64,000 nucleotides of DNA. Source: Dipetalonema caudispina (Eukaryota > Nematoda > Chromadorea > Rhabditida > Onchocercidae). Positions within the stretch are counted from its first letter, which is position 1. Each line of letters begins with the position of its first letter. The position numbers and the translations under genes were made by a program. Shown in pieces: positions 1 through 13,200 of the stretch. A model generated the notes under the pieces. It made no database searches, had not been told where the DNA came from, and saw nothing but the letters and a program-made list of their open reading frames with translations. The stretch is from the NCBI GenBank assembly GCA_013365325.1, contig JABVXV010000033.1, forward strand, positions 124,001 through 188,000. The letters are read 5' to 3'.

Positions 1-41
1 AGATTTAGAAGTTCAAATTTTTAGTGTATGTTAATTTACAG

Positions 42-3000
42 GTGGATAAGAATGGCGAGATGTTATTGCACAAAACAGTGAGAGCAACTGATTTGGAATC
101 AGTGCTTTTTTTGATAACTACCAGTTTTGATGTTAATGCTTGTGCTCAGAATGAGTCATGTGTTACCGCCCTGCATCTTAGTGCTCAGTATGGCAGCGAA
201 ATTATAATGCGAAATTTGGTAAATTAATAAATTTAGTGAACTTTGCAGTTAACTTTGCTTTCACAACAAATGGAGGTGAATTAGAATATCTTATAAAATC
301 TTTTTCTCTTATTGAAATAATTCAATAAAATTCAAGGCAATAGCTCAACAAAATCTTTGAATTTGGAAAAATTTTTCTCCTTGTACAAAACTAAGAACAT
401 ATATTAACCTGCTGCTTCTTTGAAATTCATTTCCCAAATGATAAAACAAACATCTTTTTTGTAAATTGAAAGAAATGAGTTCTTTAGATTGAATTTCTGT
501 ATTTTAATAATCATAAAAATCACCAGCAATATTAAGATACACTGAAGCTTATTCGGCATACAATGTAAATGTAAGGTAAATTAACATTAAAAATTGACTT
601 ACCATGTGTTGCAGATTTTAGCCGGAGCTGACGTCAGCGCAATCAGTGCTGATGGTTTTACACCACTGCATGTTGCTGCATATAATAATCACGAAGCGTT
701 GTGTATGATTTTATTGGAAAACGGTGCCCAGCCTAATGTTCCAGACGCATTGGGGAACACACGTAAGTTAATTTTAGCGCAGTTATTTTGGTTAGTTGGA
801 TGTAATTTAAATGGTTCAAGTAATAATTCAAGTTTAATTTTACTTCCATGTGATTACTGCGAAATCGTAATATTTTATGAAATTATATATTGTAGACAAA
901 GCTTCGTTAGTTTCGATAGTGATATTTTTTTCGTTTCGAATATTCGTTGAATATTTAAGCGTTGCATAGAGCCGTATCAGGAGGAAGTGTAGCCTGTGTT
1001 AATGTTCTGATTAGCGACTCGCGAATAAATTTACGTGCTGTTAATAAAAAGTAAGTTCTATTGTTCGCTTATGTGTGGTAAGTTATAGGAACTTTCTTCT
1101 GTAAGAAATATCACGATTGGTGCACACATTGTGATACGATTGCACACTAAACATTGCTATTTATTATTATTCTACTCATGATGCTAGCCGTTTATTTTAA
1201 TTTAACAGTCCAAAGATGTTGCTGATTCAAGTTACGTACCTCAGAATTCTTGAACTTATGACAGGATATTCATTGGTCCTCAGTTTAGTCGTCAAAAAAC
1301 TTCTTGCGAAGTTAAAAATGTGTTTACTTATATTGTCGTTATTGACAGAGACATGTAAAAATTTGAGTATTTTCTCAGGCAGCAGAATGCTTTGTTCTTT
1401 ACTGCTGGAGATTTGTCAAGAACAAATTCGTTGGATATACTGCAGATGTTTCTCAATGCTGATCCTCAGTTTCCTTTAGATGCAAAAGATGTGGATGGAT
1501 TTACAGGTTCCCTTTACTTTATTGAACTGAACGGAATTGAAACAGATTTGAAAATAGTTGAATTTGCAAAACCCTTCATACTGTAATTCGCTGTTATGTC
1601 TCACGGCGGCTAATACTGTACTGGTTCCGCTAAAAGCTGCATTGCCTTTAAAAGTTGATTAGGTAATTGGAATTCTGAACGTAATTTGATTTACTTAATT
1701 TATGAAAATTGGATGATATAGTTCAAATATCAACTCAGATTTTCTAGAATAGCTAGGTTCTTTTGGTATTCATTTTATGTTTTATTCATGATTGAAATTG
1801 CAATTATTCACATCCAATTATAGAGCTTACAAACGTTTTACTTGCAGTATTTTTGTTGTCATATTTGAAAGGGAATGAAAATATGTGTCATGCATTGCTA
1901 CGGTATGGTGTTTGTTTGGGTATTGTCAGTCAAGCAGGTATCTCAGTTTTCAAACATGTGACGCCAACAAAGCAGCTCCTTTTTTCATTATTAGGTAGTT
2001 TGCAATTATTAATTTCGAAACTTTTGTATTGTTTATAGAATTGGACTGAAGTACCTACATGTGAAAAAGTAATTCATCAAAAATTTTATGGATCTTTTAA
2101 AGACATTTTCAAGAATTCCTAAGAAATGATTCTTAAAAGAAAAAGGTTTCAATTTTCCTGGTATATTTCATGGAACAGAAATTTCGAAAAAACTAAAGGA
2201 ATATGAATTCAGATAAACTAGAGCGTGAGCCGTGTTGGGCTGATGGTCATTCATGTTCGGAATGTGAAGTAAAATTTTCGCTGACAATGCGAAAACATCA
2301 TTGCAGGTATTTTCTGTTTCTTTTTTATGTGAATCGTTCGGAAGTTCAGTTATATTTTTAAGAAAAACTGTGTATCATTTTGTAATACTTTACTTTGGTT
2401 TAATTTCACCTCTTTTACTTGTAACCTTTACTTTTCGCGTTTCTTACTGTATACTAATTTATGTATGCTATACCTTTGCATCCTGATTTGTCTTATTGAG
2501 TTTCACTACAAGTACNNNNNNNNNNNNNNNNNNNNNNNNNNNNNNNNNNNNNNNNNNNNNNNNNNNNNNNNNNNNNNNNNNNNNNNNNNNNNNNNNNNNN
2601 NNNNNNNNNNNNNNNTTGGTTTAATTTCACCTCTTTTACTTGTAACCTTTACTTTTCGCGTTTCTTACTGTATACTAATTTATGTATGCTATACCTTTGC
2701 ATCCTGATTTGTCTTATTGAGTTTCACTACAAGTACTGTACTAAGCGGTAGATGTTGCGCATAGAATTAAAATTTCAAAGTACTAGAGAATTAAACACAA
2801 TCTACCGTGATATTTGAGATGATAACTCATCAAATTATATTTTCATCAAACTCCAAGCAATGTACTTGTGCTGAATAAATTTTTAAACCTCAAAATCTTG
2901 TGAAATACTTTAGGCATTGTGGACGGTTAGTGTGTGCACGTTGTTCGGAACAAGAAGTGCCAATACTCAAATATGGTATTGAGAAACCGGCTAGGGTTTG

Positions 3001-3058
3001 TCAAATTTGCTGTGACATTCTCACCATGAGAAATGTATGGTGTTTGAATAAAAGTTGA
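42..3058 (+). CDS. ANKFY1: Rabankyrin-5 / ANKFY1-like protein, C-terminal part (ankyrin repeats + FYVE finger)
   Basis: Partial gene; the 5' part lies before the window. Exons that keep phase: 42-218, 615-762, 960-1050, 1379-1506, 1848-1994, 2213-2306, 2914-3058, giving 309 residues ending in TGA. The first five exons encode ankyrin repeats (e.g. DGFTPLHVAAYNNHEALCMI, then DKDG-type repeats ending KGNENMCHALLRYG). The last two encode a FYVE zinc finger: WADGHSCSEC start, RKHHCRHCG basic motif, and paired cysteines VCARC and CQICC. In this family the FYVE finger binds phosphatidylinositol 3-phosphate on early endosomes and the protein is a Rab5 effector in macropinocytosis and endosome fusion. 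The TKQLLF stretch before the finger matches the vertebrate protein from memory. The last intron contains an assembly gap, which does not touch coding sequence. Identity is confident; the exact orthologue name is by resemblance. Confidence 0.9.
2395..2736. repeat. Perfect 121-bp direct duplication either side of the N gap
   Basis: Bases 2395-2515 and 2616-2736 read the same from TTGGTTTAATTTCACC to ACTACAAGTAC, with no mismatch seen. The copies abut the N run exactly on both sides, so they most likely represent one genomic segment at the ends of two overlapping contigs that were joined without merging, rather than a real tandem duplication. Confidence 0.95.
2516..2615. other. Assembly gap (100 N)
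   Basis: A run of exactly 100 N, the usual placeholder for a gap of unknown size. It lies in the final intron of the ANKFY1-like gene, between the two FYVE exons, and is flanked by two identical 121-bp sequences. Confidence 0.99.
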
Positions 3059-5683
3059 ATGATGGCTAAAAACTTGCTTTAAGGAAAAGAATAGAAAATC
3101 TTAACCATATCTTGTGTATTGTAAATAAGTTATTAGGATCTTTAATTACAAAAGTATAGTAATAACTTGGATGCTACTGTAATTGGATTTCCTTTCATAG
3201 TTGTATGATTTTTTCTGGAAGTTATGTTTTTTTTCTGAAGCTATCAGGAGCCGACTTTGCTGGCAGTGAGATCAGTATTTTGTAATTAAAGAGCTTGTTT
3301 TATTGTTGTTCAGTAAGAGTATTTATATATTCAAGTATTGGGATACATTTCCGAACTTCTGTACTATGATCTATATTTCTCTACTTTTTTCTTGTCCAGT
3401 TGTGTAATTTCTGTATACAAATATATAGAACTGATTTCTGACCGGATTATGTGTAGTTCATTTCGTAGCCCTTAAAAGAGAATAACTTAGTTCTGAATAA
3501 CAGTTTCACTGGAAATAAATACTTATTCATTTCATCCTAAAACCATCCATCTTTTATTTCACTTATTTGCACAGTACAGTTCTAAAAGTGGACTGATAAT
3601 ATCTGGCCTGAAAATCATTTACAATACAAAAATATGATGCAAAATATTGTAAAAAACAATTGATGAAGATTTCAAAGATTAATTTCTATATCTGAAATTA
3701 TTGCTAATTGATATAAAATTATCAGTGGATTGAAATAAGAAGGTTATAAATCTTCTTCTCATTCATTTAATGTTGAAGTGAGTTGAAGAGTGGTCATAAA
3801 TATATGGATCATCTGTTCCTGAATTATTGGGTTTATTTACAGTTGATTATTATATCATTAATGTTCTACTACAAATATTTTATTATGATACAATAATTAG
3901 TAATGAAAGAAGATGTTGACGAATTGCTTGAGATAACATTAAATTTTATTCATTGTAAGCTAATATCCGATATTGGCCAATTACAGATTAGATTTTATCA
4001 ATAATAGATAGTTTATGTATTTCAATAAATTTCATCGTTTAATCTTTTCGAATAAAATAAAATTATGGAAAATATGAAATTGTAGACCTGGTATGCAGTA
4101 CTGATTTTCTTACCCATTTCAATTTTACTCATGGCAATTTTTATCACAGCCTATATATATTTCTTCACATCTTGTACCCTGGTTGATTTTTACAGTAAAT
4201 CATCCAATACTCTGGAAAATCAAGATTTTTTGGTGAGGAATGCTATTTCAATCAATTTATTTCTTCAATAAAACAAAAAAGAAAAGAAAAAAAGGAGGAA
4301 AAACTAATATTTCTAGATTTTAAAAAATTTTAAAAATTGATAAAAATTTTATTACACTTCAAATTTCTAACACTGAACCTTTGTAATTTTTTAAAAGATA
4401 AAATTTCAAAAATTCCAACAATTTAATGATTTGAGGATTCATACGATGATGATAGATCGCAATTAATGAGTCAATTTTTGGATCAAGCTCAGTTACAGAA
4501 AATATTTGTATTACCCGAATATATGCCAAGAAATTTGGATTTAACGCTAAAACAACGCGAATTCTTAAATAAAGCAAATAAAGTTAGCTTAATTTATAGA
4601 TTATGAAGCTGTCTAAGTAATTAATATTATAGTATCAACAAATTTTAAATTAAATAATTTAATACAGTAATATCATTTTTTTTTTTAAATTTATTCATCT
4701 GAAAAATCGATGATAATTTTAGGAAACTTGTCAATAATAGATTACGGTAGCTATATGAATGAATAAACATTTCAACATCCATATTTCTGTAGATTATTAT
4801 TATTTAGGTACATTGTGTTAAATTGGATCAAAAAATTACGGAAGATAATTTAAATTTTATTGATTTTACTAAATTCATTCATTAAATGTAACAAAATTTA
4901 AATTTCCAATAAAAGTTCGTTATTGCAAATATTTGATATTATGATTGAAAAGAAGATTATACCTAAAGCTATCAAGAAGATATCATTGTAAAAAAAAGTT
5001 TAATTAAATTGATTAAACGTATATTACTTATTTGCCTATCGTCATTTCTACGTTTAACGATGATAATATGTACGTTCATTTACCATAACAATTATTTAAC
5101 GTACCACTTTGTATGAAAACTTACGTACGTCCGTTTTTTTTTTTTTTTTTTTCCCTTTAGGTTTACTTACTTTTTAATAGTATGATGGGTAAATAATCAA
5201 AAATTAATTGTTACATTTGTAAGTTCCATCGTGTTTCATTTCTACTATTCTTCTCATACATATATATGGCGTAATTTGACGTACGTTAATCCGTGGATTA
5301 TTCTACGATCATTATCAATGAGCTAGAAAAGTGTTATCATTTCATGATAATGATAATGTTACTTATTGTAAGTGATATTTACTTATTTAGATTATATTCA
5401 ATTGATTTCTCTTTTTGAGTTTGTAATTTATATAGCTTAGTAAAAGATATCCTTTGAAATGTATAAGATATAAACATTGTTGCATGTTAGTTAATCTATG
5501 AAAATTTCAAATGTTTGTTTTCATTTTATGTAAATTTGTTAGAAATTTAATCATTTTAATTTAGTTTTTCGTTCTATTATTGTGCTTTTTTTCATTTCAT
5601 AATAAGGATAAAATTTAGCCTTGAATTTTATTTTAGAGTTGAATTTCAAAAAAAAAAAAAAAAAAGAGGAGGAAATATTCAAG
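3059..5683. other. Intergenic region, no gene seen
   Basis: About 2.6 kb of AT-rich sequence between the FYVE gene and the innexin. It holds short A/T homopolymers (e.g. an 18-T run near 5135-5152) and small palindromic AT stretches. Open frames here are short with no recognisable protein or splice signals. The 3'UTR of the upstream gene and the promoter of the innexin must lie here but no specific element is evident. Confidence 0.6.
5648..5665 (+). repeat. A18 homopolymer just upstream of the innexin start
   Basis: Eighteen consecutive A residues 18 bp before the ATG at 5684. A reading frame runs through it from 5621 and would add a poly-lysine stretch, but innexins normally have only about 20 residues before the DDFVDRLNY motif, so the ATG at 5684 is preferred. 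Confidence 0.8.
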
Positions 5684-8600
5684 ATGTTTGTATGGCCTGA
5701 ACAAATAACAAGTAAATTTATGGCAACACATTTGGATCCTGTAGATGATTTCGTGGATCGCCTGAATTATGTGTATACAGTGGGCATTTTCATGTTTATG
5801 GCAACACTTACAGGTGCAAAGCAACATTTTGGTACGGCAATCCAATGTATGGTACCTGCACATTTTCCAGGTTACCTATTTGTTCAGATGTAAGCTGTAG
5901 GGAAACAAACGATCTTTATTTCTACTTCTTAAATACTTGAAGCAGTGATTGAAATATATTTGTAGTTTTTAAATAAAAATTAGGACTAAAGAACTTCAAT
6001 ATTTTGCAATTTTTAAAATTAAACAGAGAAAATGAACTGAAAATTCTAAGTGAAATAAAAATGAAGTAAGAATTAATGGTAAGAAATAAATTTATAGAAA
6101 AAAAAAGACCATATTATTCTAATAAATGTGCTAATATTGCTTATGATAAACTATATTAGTATTACTTATCAGGATGAATTATGCATACTATAATAACAAG
6201 GTTGTTGTTTGCAAGTTTCTACGTTTTGGAATATGACGTAAATATTAAATGTCCCTTAAATTGTCATAATTTTTGAAGTAATTGAATTTGAATTAGATTT
6301 TTGATTGAAATGATTATAGGTACATGGGTTAGTTATGTACAGGATTATTGTTTTGTGAGCAACACATATATGGTAAATATAAGCAGAATTATTGTGAAAG
6401 GTGAATCAACGAATGTTTTTAAAGAAGAAATCGTCTATTATCAAGTGCGTTTGCCTTTTGAACATATTCGATTTTGAAATTTCAATTAGATTTTTATTTG
6501 GAACTAGGTGGATACGATAAATATGAATGATCAATTACATATTATAGAAAATCCTATTTAGGATAAAGGATGACTCTTTGACATTGATAAACTTGTTAAA
6601 ATTATATGATAAAATTGAAGCGCTAACGACAACACTGAAAAAACTATATGTTTCAGTGGGTGCCTTATGTATTATTGCTACAGGCTTTACTTTGCTATTT
6701 ACCAAAATTTCTGTGGAACGTTATTGTAATAACGCGTGGTAAGTAGTACCGATTTTTCTTATATCACCGTCAAAGTTTAATGAAATAACTGTGATTCAGA
6801 AAGGCTTGACTTGCCCTTTCTAACATGATTTCCTGATTAGTTGTACTTAATTTCAGATATAATTCAGGAGTTTAACTTAAGCATAGGTGAAATGTGGTGA
6901 TATTGAAAAAAATAATATCAAGAAGGAATTATTGCTTTACACAACTCCTCTTCCTAAACTGAGTTCGCATAACTAATTAACTATTCATTCAAAATTATTT
7001 TGAAATTATGATGTAGATTTGGATATGCGTTCTGTTGTGGAAGAAGCAATGAAATTACCGTCTATTACGACAGTATCAGTTCGTCAGAAGCATCTCAGAA
7101 GAGTCGCTAACTTTGCCGTTGGATATATTAAGTACAAACAGAGAAGGTAATGACTGAATTGTTGATTTTAAGGTTATGCTTGGCTTTTTCTACTTGCAGC
7201 CTTGGTTTTAACTTGCTGTTTCAACCACGACTAATCTATAATGTTATAACTATCGTCTTATAACAGAAGGAAACTTCTAATATTTAGAATATGCAGGTAT
7301 AGGGTATTGAAAGTATGAAATAAGATATGGCGGGATGTATTATAAAACTGTAGCTAATCTTGATGTCTTTTAAACTTGTGATTTCTATCTGGTATTTTTT
7401 TTCTAAAGACGGACTAACAAGTGCTGTTCGGCATATCACTTTTATGTGCTCGTGAAATGGTTCTATTTCGGCAGTTGCTTATGTCAAGTTTTACTCATAA
7501 ATAATTTCGTTGGTGACGGTTGTTTGCTTTGGGGCTACCGTGTAAGTTCTATTTGCTACCTATCATTAGATTTTTATTTCTGCCAAAATTTAAAAAAATT
7601 TGAAAGATTTGGGAAACAATCATTCCTTTACGGATTCCAATTGTGAAATATTCTAGTTTGTGGAGAATATCTTTAAAGGTAACGACTGGAAGACATCGGG
7701 TATATTTCCACGGGTAACATTCTGCGATGTCAAAATTGCTGTATGGTTATTTGGCTTTTTCATAATATTTTGAGTTAAGTTATGCCTATTGTAGAGTGAG
7801 CACTTTTTAATACGAGGCACTGAGTTTTTTTCGCAGTATGAATGATGAGATTTGGTTGGACACTCCTAAGCATGGATTTAAAATAGGCTAACTTGCAACG
7901 CTAACTGTCAAATCATATCGACAAATCTTACCCTATAATTAACAGACTATTGGTTCAATAATTAAGAATAAAATCCCGCATTATTTTAAATTACATGAAT
8001 TAACATGAATAATGTTAATAAATAATGTCAGTGAATAATGAGTTACGTTACATAAATAATTATGAAGTTATTCGAATTTTACTTACTATAATGTTGAGGA
8101 TTTCAGCAAATTGGCCAAGTGAATACCCATACGATGCAGTGTGTCCTGATGATTAATGTGCTGAATGAAAAATTATATGTGGCGCTGTGGTTTTGGCTTT
8201 CAATACTGGTGATTATTAACGTAGTGAGTGCAGTAGATGCTACGTTTCTTCTGCTTTTTCCCTATCTACATTATAAGCGTGTATTATCTCTGTTGCAGGT
8301 ATTTCCGTTTTTTGAAAATTTCCTAATCTTTTCTGAAATTTCATATTTCATGGTTAAAACTTAAGCTGAAAATATGGATTATTTTATACTTTGTTATAAT
8401 TCTTGCGTCGTGTGGTGTTCAGGCTAATGGCAGCTACATCGATGTGGAAGTTAAACGCTGTTTATTGAATTTTGCTGAAAATGTACTTCGTCTCGATGGA
8501 ATATTGTTATTGTCATTTATAAAGAATCGTGTGAATGGGTTGATTGCAAGTGATCTCACGCGTGAAATTTGGTTTATTGTGGACAGATGTAATAGGTTTG

Positions 8601-9258
8601 TACATTAATTGTTTTTATTGGCTTTGAACCAAAAAGTTTCCGAGCTCGAAACTTGTTCCAGTGCTTGTCAACAGCTTGCTTATTCTCTGAAGTTAAGAAA
8701 AGATTTCAAACTTCGAACTTTTTATTACTATTGATATTAACGAATGCAGTGGTATGCTTATTCTAGTATGCATTTAAAATTTGCCATATCTAGTATGGAA
8801 TTTTCCACAGCACAACAGAAGGTGAGATTTTCATTTATGTTATAGCAGCTTTTTCTAGGGATCACCGTGTTCCAGAGAAAACATGCGATGATCAAGTAAG
8901 TATTGCTATTTTGAAGGAAACATGTTTTTTCTTAAGATTGCACAATAACCTATGAATTTCCTTTTTTTGTTAACTTATCAAATCCGCAATCGATTAACTA
9001 GCTGTAACAGTACATAAGGAATAAGGAATAAAAGTCAAGCAAAGCAAACTTAAGTTTAATAACAATACGTACATTTTCTACGTGAACATCCATCCCTTGT
9101 ACTTTGGTAAAAGAATAACCTTTACCGATAAAGTGTTCGTTGCAAGATCTGAATAATGTTTGTACTATTTATAGGACTTTGTCGGCAGTGCGTCTTCTAC
9201 GAAGTTACGGCCTGGAGGCATTAATACTTTTAGTTCAGTTATGCGAAAAAATGCATGA
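5684..9258 (+). CDS. Innexin (gap-junction channel subunit)
   Basis: Ten exons: 5684-5870, 6320-6444, 6657-6738, 7017-7146, 7409-7541, 7657-7740, 8107-8298, 8423-8595, 8859-8895, 9175-9258; total 408 residues, typical of the family. Innexins form the gap junctions and hemichannels of invertebrates. Visible features: short N-terminus, DDFVDRLNY before TM1, loop 1 cysteines in QCMVPAHFPG and DYCF, the innexin signature YYQWVP opening TM2, cytoplasmic loop of about 90 residues, TM3 around KWFYFGSCLCQVLLIN, loop 2 cysteines in FCDVK and MQCVL, INVLNEKLYVALWFW opening TM4, and a short C-tail ending MRKNA. The two cysteines per loop are in family positions. The start at 5684 is chosen because it gives a normal N-terminus; an extra 5' non-coding exon is possible. 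Which C. elegans paralogue it matches cannot be decided by eye. Confidence 0.95.
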
Positions 9259-10259
9259 TGATGTCTATTTACTAGTTGCTATAACTTGTGTTTTTTCGCA
9301 AGATTTAACAATAACTCATGAACTTTTTTGAAAGATATAAATTAGAAGCATATAGAGAGATGCAAGTAGAGCAGGGCTAAAGATATAAGGTAGCAGTTTT
9401 TGAACTATTTGTCATTATTATAATAACTGATTTATCGTGTACGAGCAAATTTAAGAGTTTTAGAAAGCTAATATATAGTTTAATGCAAGGCGAGATGTCA
9501 GTTTCGCTATGTTAGGGCGCTGAAAAAAAGTTATCCTGGCAAATGTCGGTATTAGTCGCAAGTTGCAACTTGCAATTGTCCTTTATTTTGAAAGCGTTTT
9601 TATCAGTATACTGTTTGGTACAATAATATTTCTCGTCTCTTATAAAATAATATTTGTAAAGTAATAAAATTTCACTTTATATGAAATCAATTAAAAAGAA
9701 AAGTGAAGATAGTGACAAAAACAACATGAATTGTGATAACGGTAAATGTTAAATCATTGGTAATTCTTATGAGGTCATTTACCAATCAACGAGGGAAGTA
9801 AATCCCTTCAGAGACATTTCATATAAAATGGTAAAAGTAAAGGAAGAGTATTTTAAGGAAACAAATTTCAAATTTTATGTAAAAGAAGAGAAAAATGAAA
9901 GGAATATTCTGTGGAGCTCTCTATATACGCTACAAGAACAAAGCTGCAAAATGACAATAAGGATTTATCACAGATCGAAGATAAATGAAAATAAACACAG
10001 GAAATAAAAAATTTGTGAAGATTTGTTCTTTTCTTGGGATGATATTTTTAGCTTAAAATTGTCATTTGACTTCAAACAAAATTAGATAAGTCGCAGGATT
10101 TTTCTAACTCTAGGCTGAAACCTTCACTCACCTTTATTTACGATTTAAATGAATAATTACATTCGGGAGAAGATTGAGAAATGGAATTTCAATAAAATAG
10201 CAAAAAAATTGGTGGTAAAATGATATCCATTGAATTCGAGCAATATGGGGTGATGTTGT
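9259..10259. other. Convergent intergenic region (innexin / ABC transporter 3' ends)
   Basis: About 1 kb between the stop codon of the innexin (+) and that of the ABC transporter (-). It should contain both 3'UTRs. AT-rich, no further gene recognised. Confidence 0.6.
10133..10138 (-). terminator. Candidate polyadenylation signal of the ABC transporter
   Basis: TTTATT on the plus strand reads AATAAA on the minus strand, about 120 bp downstream of the transporter stop codon. Position is plausible but such hexamers are frequent in AT-rich DNA. Confidence 0.4.
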
Positions 10260-13200
10260 TCAGTTACCAGTTTTGTCTGGCAAAATGTTGACAAATGAAA
10301 CAAACATATCATCCAGTGTTGTTTGTGAGAGTGAGTAATCAATTTCTATGGTATCTTGCATCTATAAGGATTCATTTTCAATTATAATAAATTACTAATC
10401 ACTTCACTATTTTATGGCATCTATTTTTTCGATGGATTTAAAAGACCAAGATTATAACTTACATTCGGTTTGGAATGAGGATTTTTACATTAATTCAAAT
10501 ATAATTTTGAGCGCATTTGTGTTATCCATAATTTACAATTCATTCAACAAATTTAAGTTTAAGTTTGATTTTTCGACCATGTTAAAATCAAGTCAAAGCT
10601 TTTAGTTCGCTTTTAATGGGGTTGTTCAGTCTTTCACTTTATTTTTATTATGAAAGTAATAAGTTCGGTCTAGTATAGAGAAAGTTAACCAGTTCAAAAT
10701 TTTCTCGAGATTTATTTTAGGAACTAACCTTGCATATCACATCATATACATCTGCAATTGTACAAGATACGTTCGGAATTTGGTAAAACATAGTCAAGAA
10801 ATGTACAGCTTCCAACTGCAAATAGTTTGTTATTATAAACTTAATACTGAAGTAATCGCAGCCAACAGTTGGGAGTAGGATAAGAACAAACAAATCTGGA
10901 ATTTTAATGTCTAGAAGTTTGTTGAAACTTTGGTCTATAGTAATTTGAAGACTTACTCGTGCAGAAGGTAGAAGAATTTCCATGAAACTTTGAACTTTAC
11001 CAATATCTTCATCTGTTGATAATCTGATTGTTAGTGTGTATCCTTCACCAAATCTGAAAAACATCTATCTTAAAACCAAAAATTTATATTATCTAAATAT
11101 TCTAGCGATAGCAATAGTATCTAATAGGGAAAATATTAAATGCAATGAGTCGTACCAATTAATGTGCAGTAATATCAAGTAACGTACAATCCCTAATAAA
11201 ATGAATAGTAGTAATTGAATTCGGTTATCAGAATTGCTTGAATAATTGAAACTCTTTAGAATGATAATACAATAAACTAAAGAATAACAAGTTAAAATAG
11301 CAGAAAAAAATCTTGAATATCAACGCTTAACATGTTGCTTAGGTGTTTTAGGATCAACGTGGCATGAAGATAAGATGAGATAGTGAAATTGCCTTAAACC
11401 TGCTCTATATTATTATTGATAAACAAAAAGATGAGGACCTATGTTTCAAATGTTGAATAGATCCGACACATCGAAATTGTCCATGATTCATTATTGCTAC
11501 TCGATTGCAAAGTATTTCGCATTCTTCCATGCTATGTGATGTTATCACCATTGCACGCTTATTTTTTCGCAACGCTAGCAAAACATTCCACATGAAACGT
11601 TGGGCTGCTGGATCCATTCCAGCGCTTGGCTCATCCTTCAAGACTATGAAAGTGAAAATTGAAATTAGAAGCATACTGAAGAGAAATGCTTGTGAAGTGA
11701 TATGAATAAGCAATGAATGTATGACTAAGCAATAGCTCAAATCAAGTAGCTAAGCAAGTAATCTACCACATTTTATTCATTCATATCTCAGTATCGCTCA
11801 GGAAAGATGGAGAGCTAAAAATTATCGAAACTAACGAAACACTTATTCTATGTTTTAGTTAGTTATTTCTTTCCAACTGAAAATAAGATTACAAGCAGTA
11901 ATAACGGTGGATCCGCTACCAGAGCAATAGCAACTGATAATTTACGCTTAGTACCACCCGAATAATTTGAAGCGATCTCATCTGCATAAGGATTCAGTTG
12001 CAGCTCATTCAATGCCCAGTTCACCACCTAAAATTGTTAGCAAATGAGGTTTCAATTTCATCTGCCATATTTTGTAATGAATCAATTTTGATTTCGAGTT
12101 ACGGAAATGACAATGACTGTGCTATGCCAAGAGTAACCAAACATATACCCTCTAAGCTTTAAACGAGCCAAAAAGAAATCGCAACTACTTTTGAATTGAC
12201 TAAATTTAGATATCACAATCCACTGCTAGCTTCATCAACTATTGATAACTTCGACATACGATACTACAAATGATTTCACTATCTAAAGACCTAAATTTAC
12301 TTTAAGATCCGAGCTGAGTGGTATCCAGGTATCAGTTTGTATAATAGGATAACTTACAATGTCCACATCATCTTTCTTGATGCCACGAAGAAGCGAATAA
12401 TGACGAAGATGTTCTCTTGCTGTTAATTTTGGATTTAAGGCATCAAATTGTGGACAGTAGCCACAATTGCTCAAATTACTAGAACTTCCGCAATGAATAC
12501 TAAAAAAATTGTTGTGGTTTTCTTTTGCTTTTTCTACTTAATAAATCTTTAGTCTCATTATATTATAATTAGTCGTTCTTCTGAATTCTTTCATATGGAA
12601 GATAATAAGATCCGATATTTGCTTTTTTTTTAAGGAATATAGAATGCAATAATAGTGCTCACGTTGTCGTAGAAGATATTTCTCTCTTAAGAAAATAGTC
12701 AGTAACAAAGCAAATAGATAATCTTTTATCTTCTTACCTTTAATCAGCAAAAATTTCATGAAAAGTTTTCCGAAACAGAAACCTTTTATTGTTAATGAGT
12801 ATATCTCCAGAACCAACCGATACTTGTCCGGTTAATATACGAAACACTGATGTTTTACCCGCTCCATTTACACCTAATAATCCGAAACATTCACCATTTT
12901 TAACTGCGAATGAAACATTACGTATTGCTAATGTTTGCCCATCATAGGACTAAAAAAAAAACTGTGTCATTGTTTGAAGTCATTCATATATTCTAAGCAA
13001 ATTTTCAACCTGTAAAAAGTGATCACAACTGATTAAAATAAAATACCTTTGATACACCGCTAACAATCAGTGTATGGTCATTGTTTGGTTCTAAACTTAA
13101 CGCATCCACTCGTATGTGCTCCACTTTAACGTCCTCATCCAATTCAGTCTCTTCTGTGCTAGCAACCAGCTGCATTGTTCGCATGAATTCTCGATATCTG

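Noticed and set aside
1207..1378. Open frame 1216-1479 as an exon of the ankyrin gene
   Set aside because: Joining 1050 directly to 1379 keeps phase and restores the ankyrin-like protein, so the frame before 1379 is intronic and its continuation is out of frame.
5621..5683. Innexin start upstream at 5621, through the A18 run
   Set aside because: It would give a non-family poly-lysine N-terminus and the ATG at 5684 gives a normal length before DDFVDRLNY.
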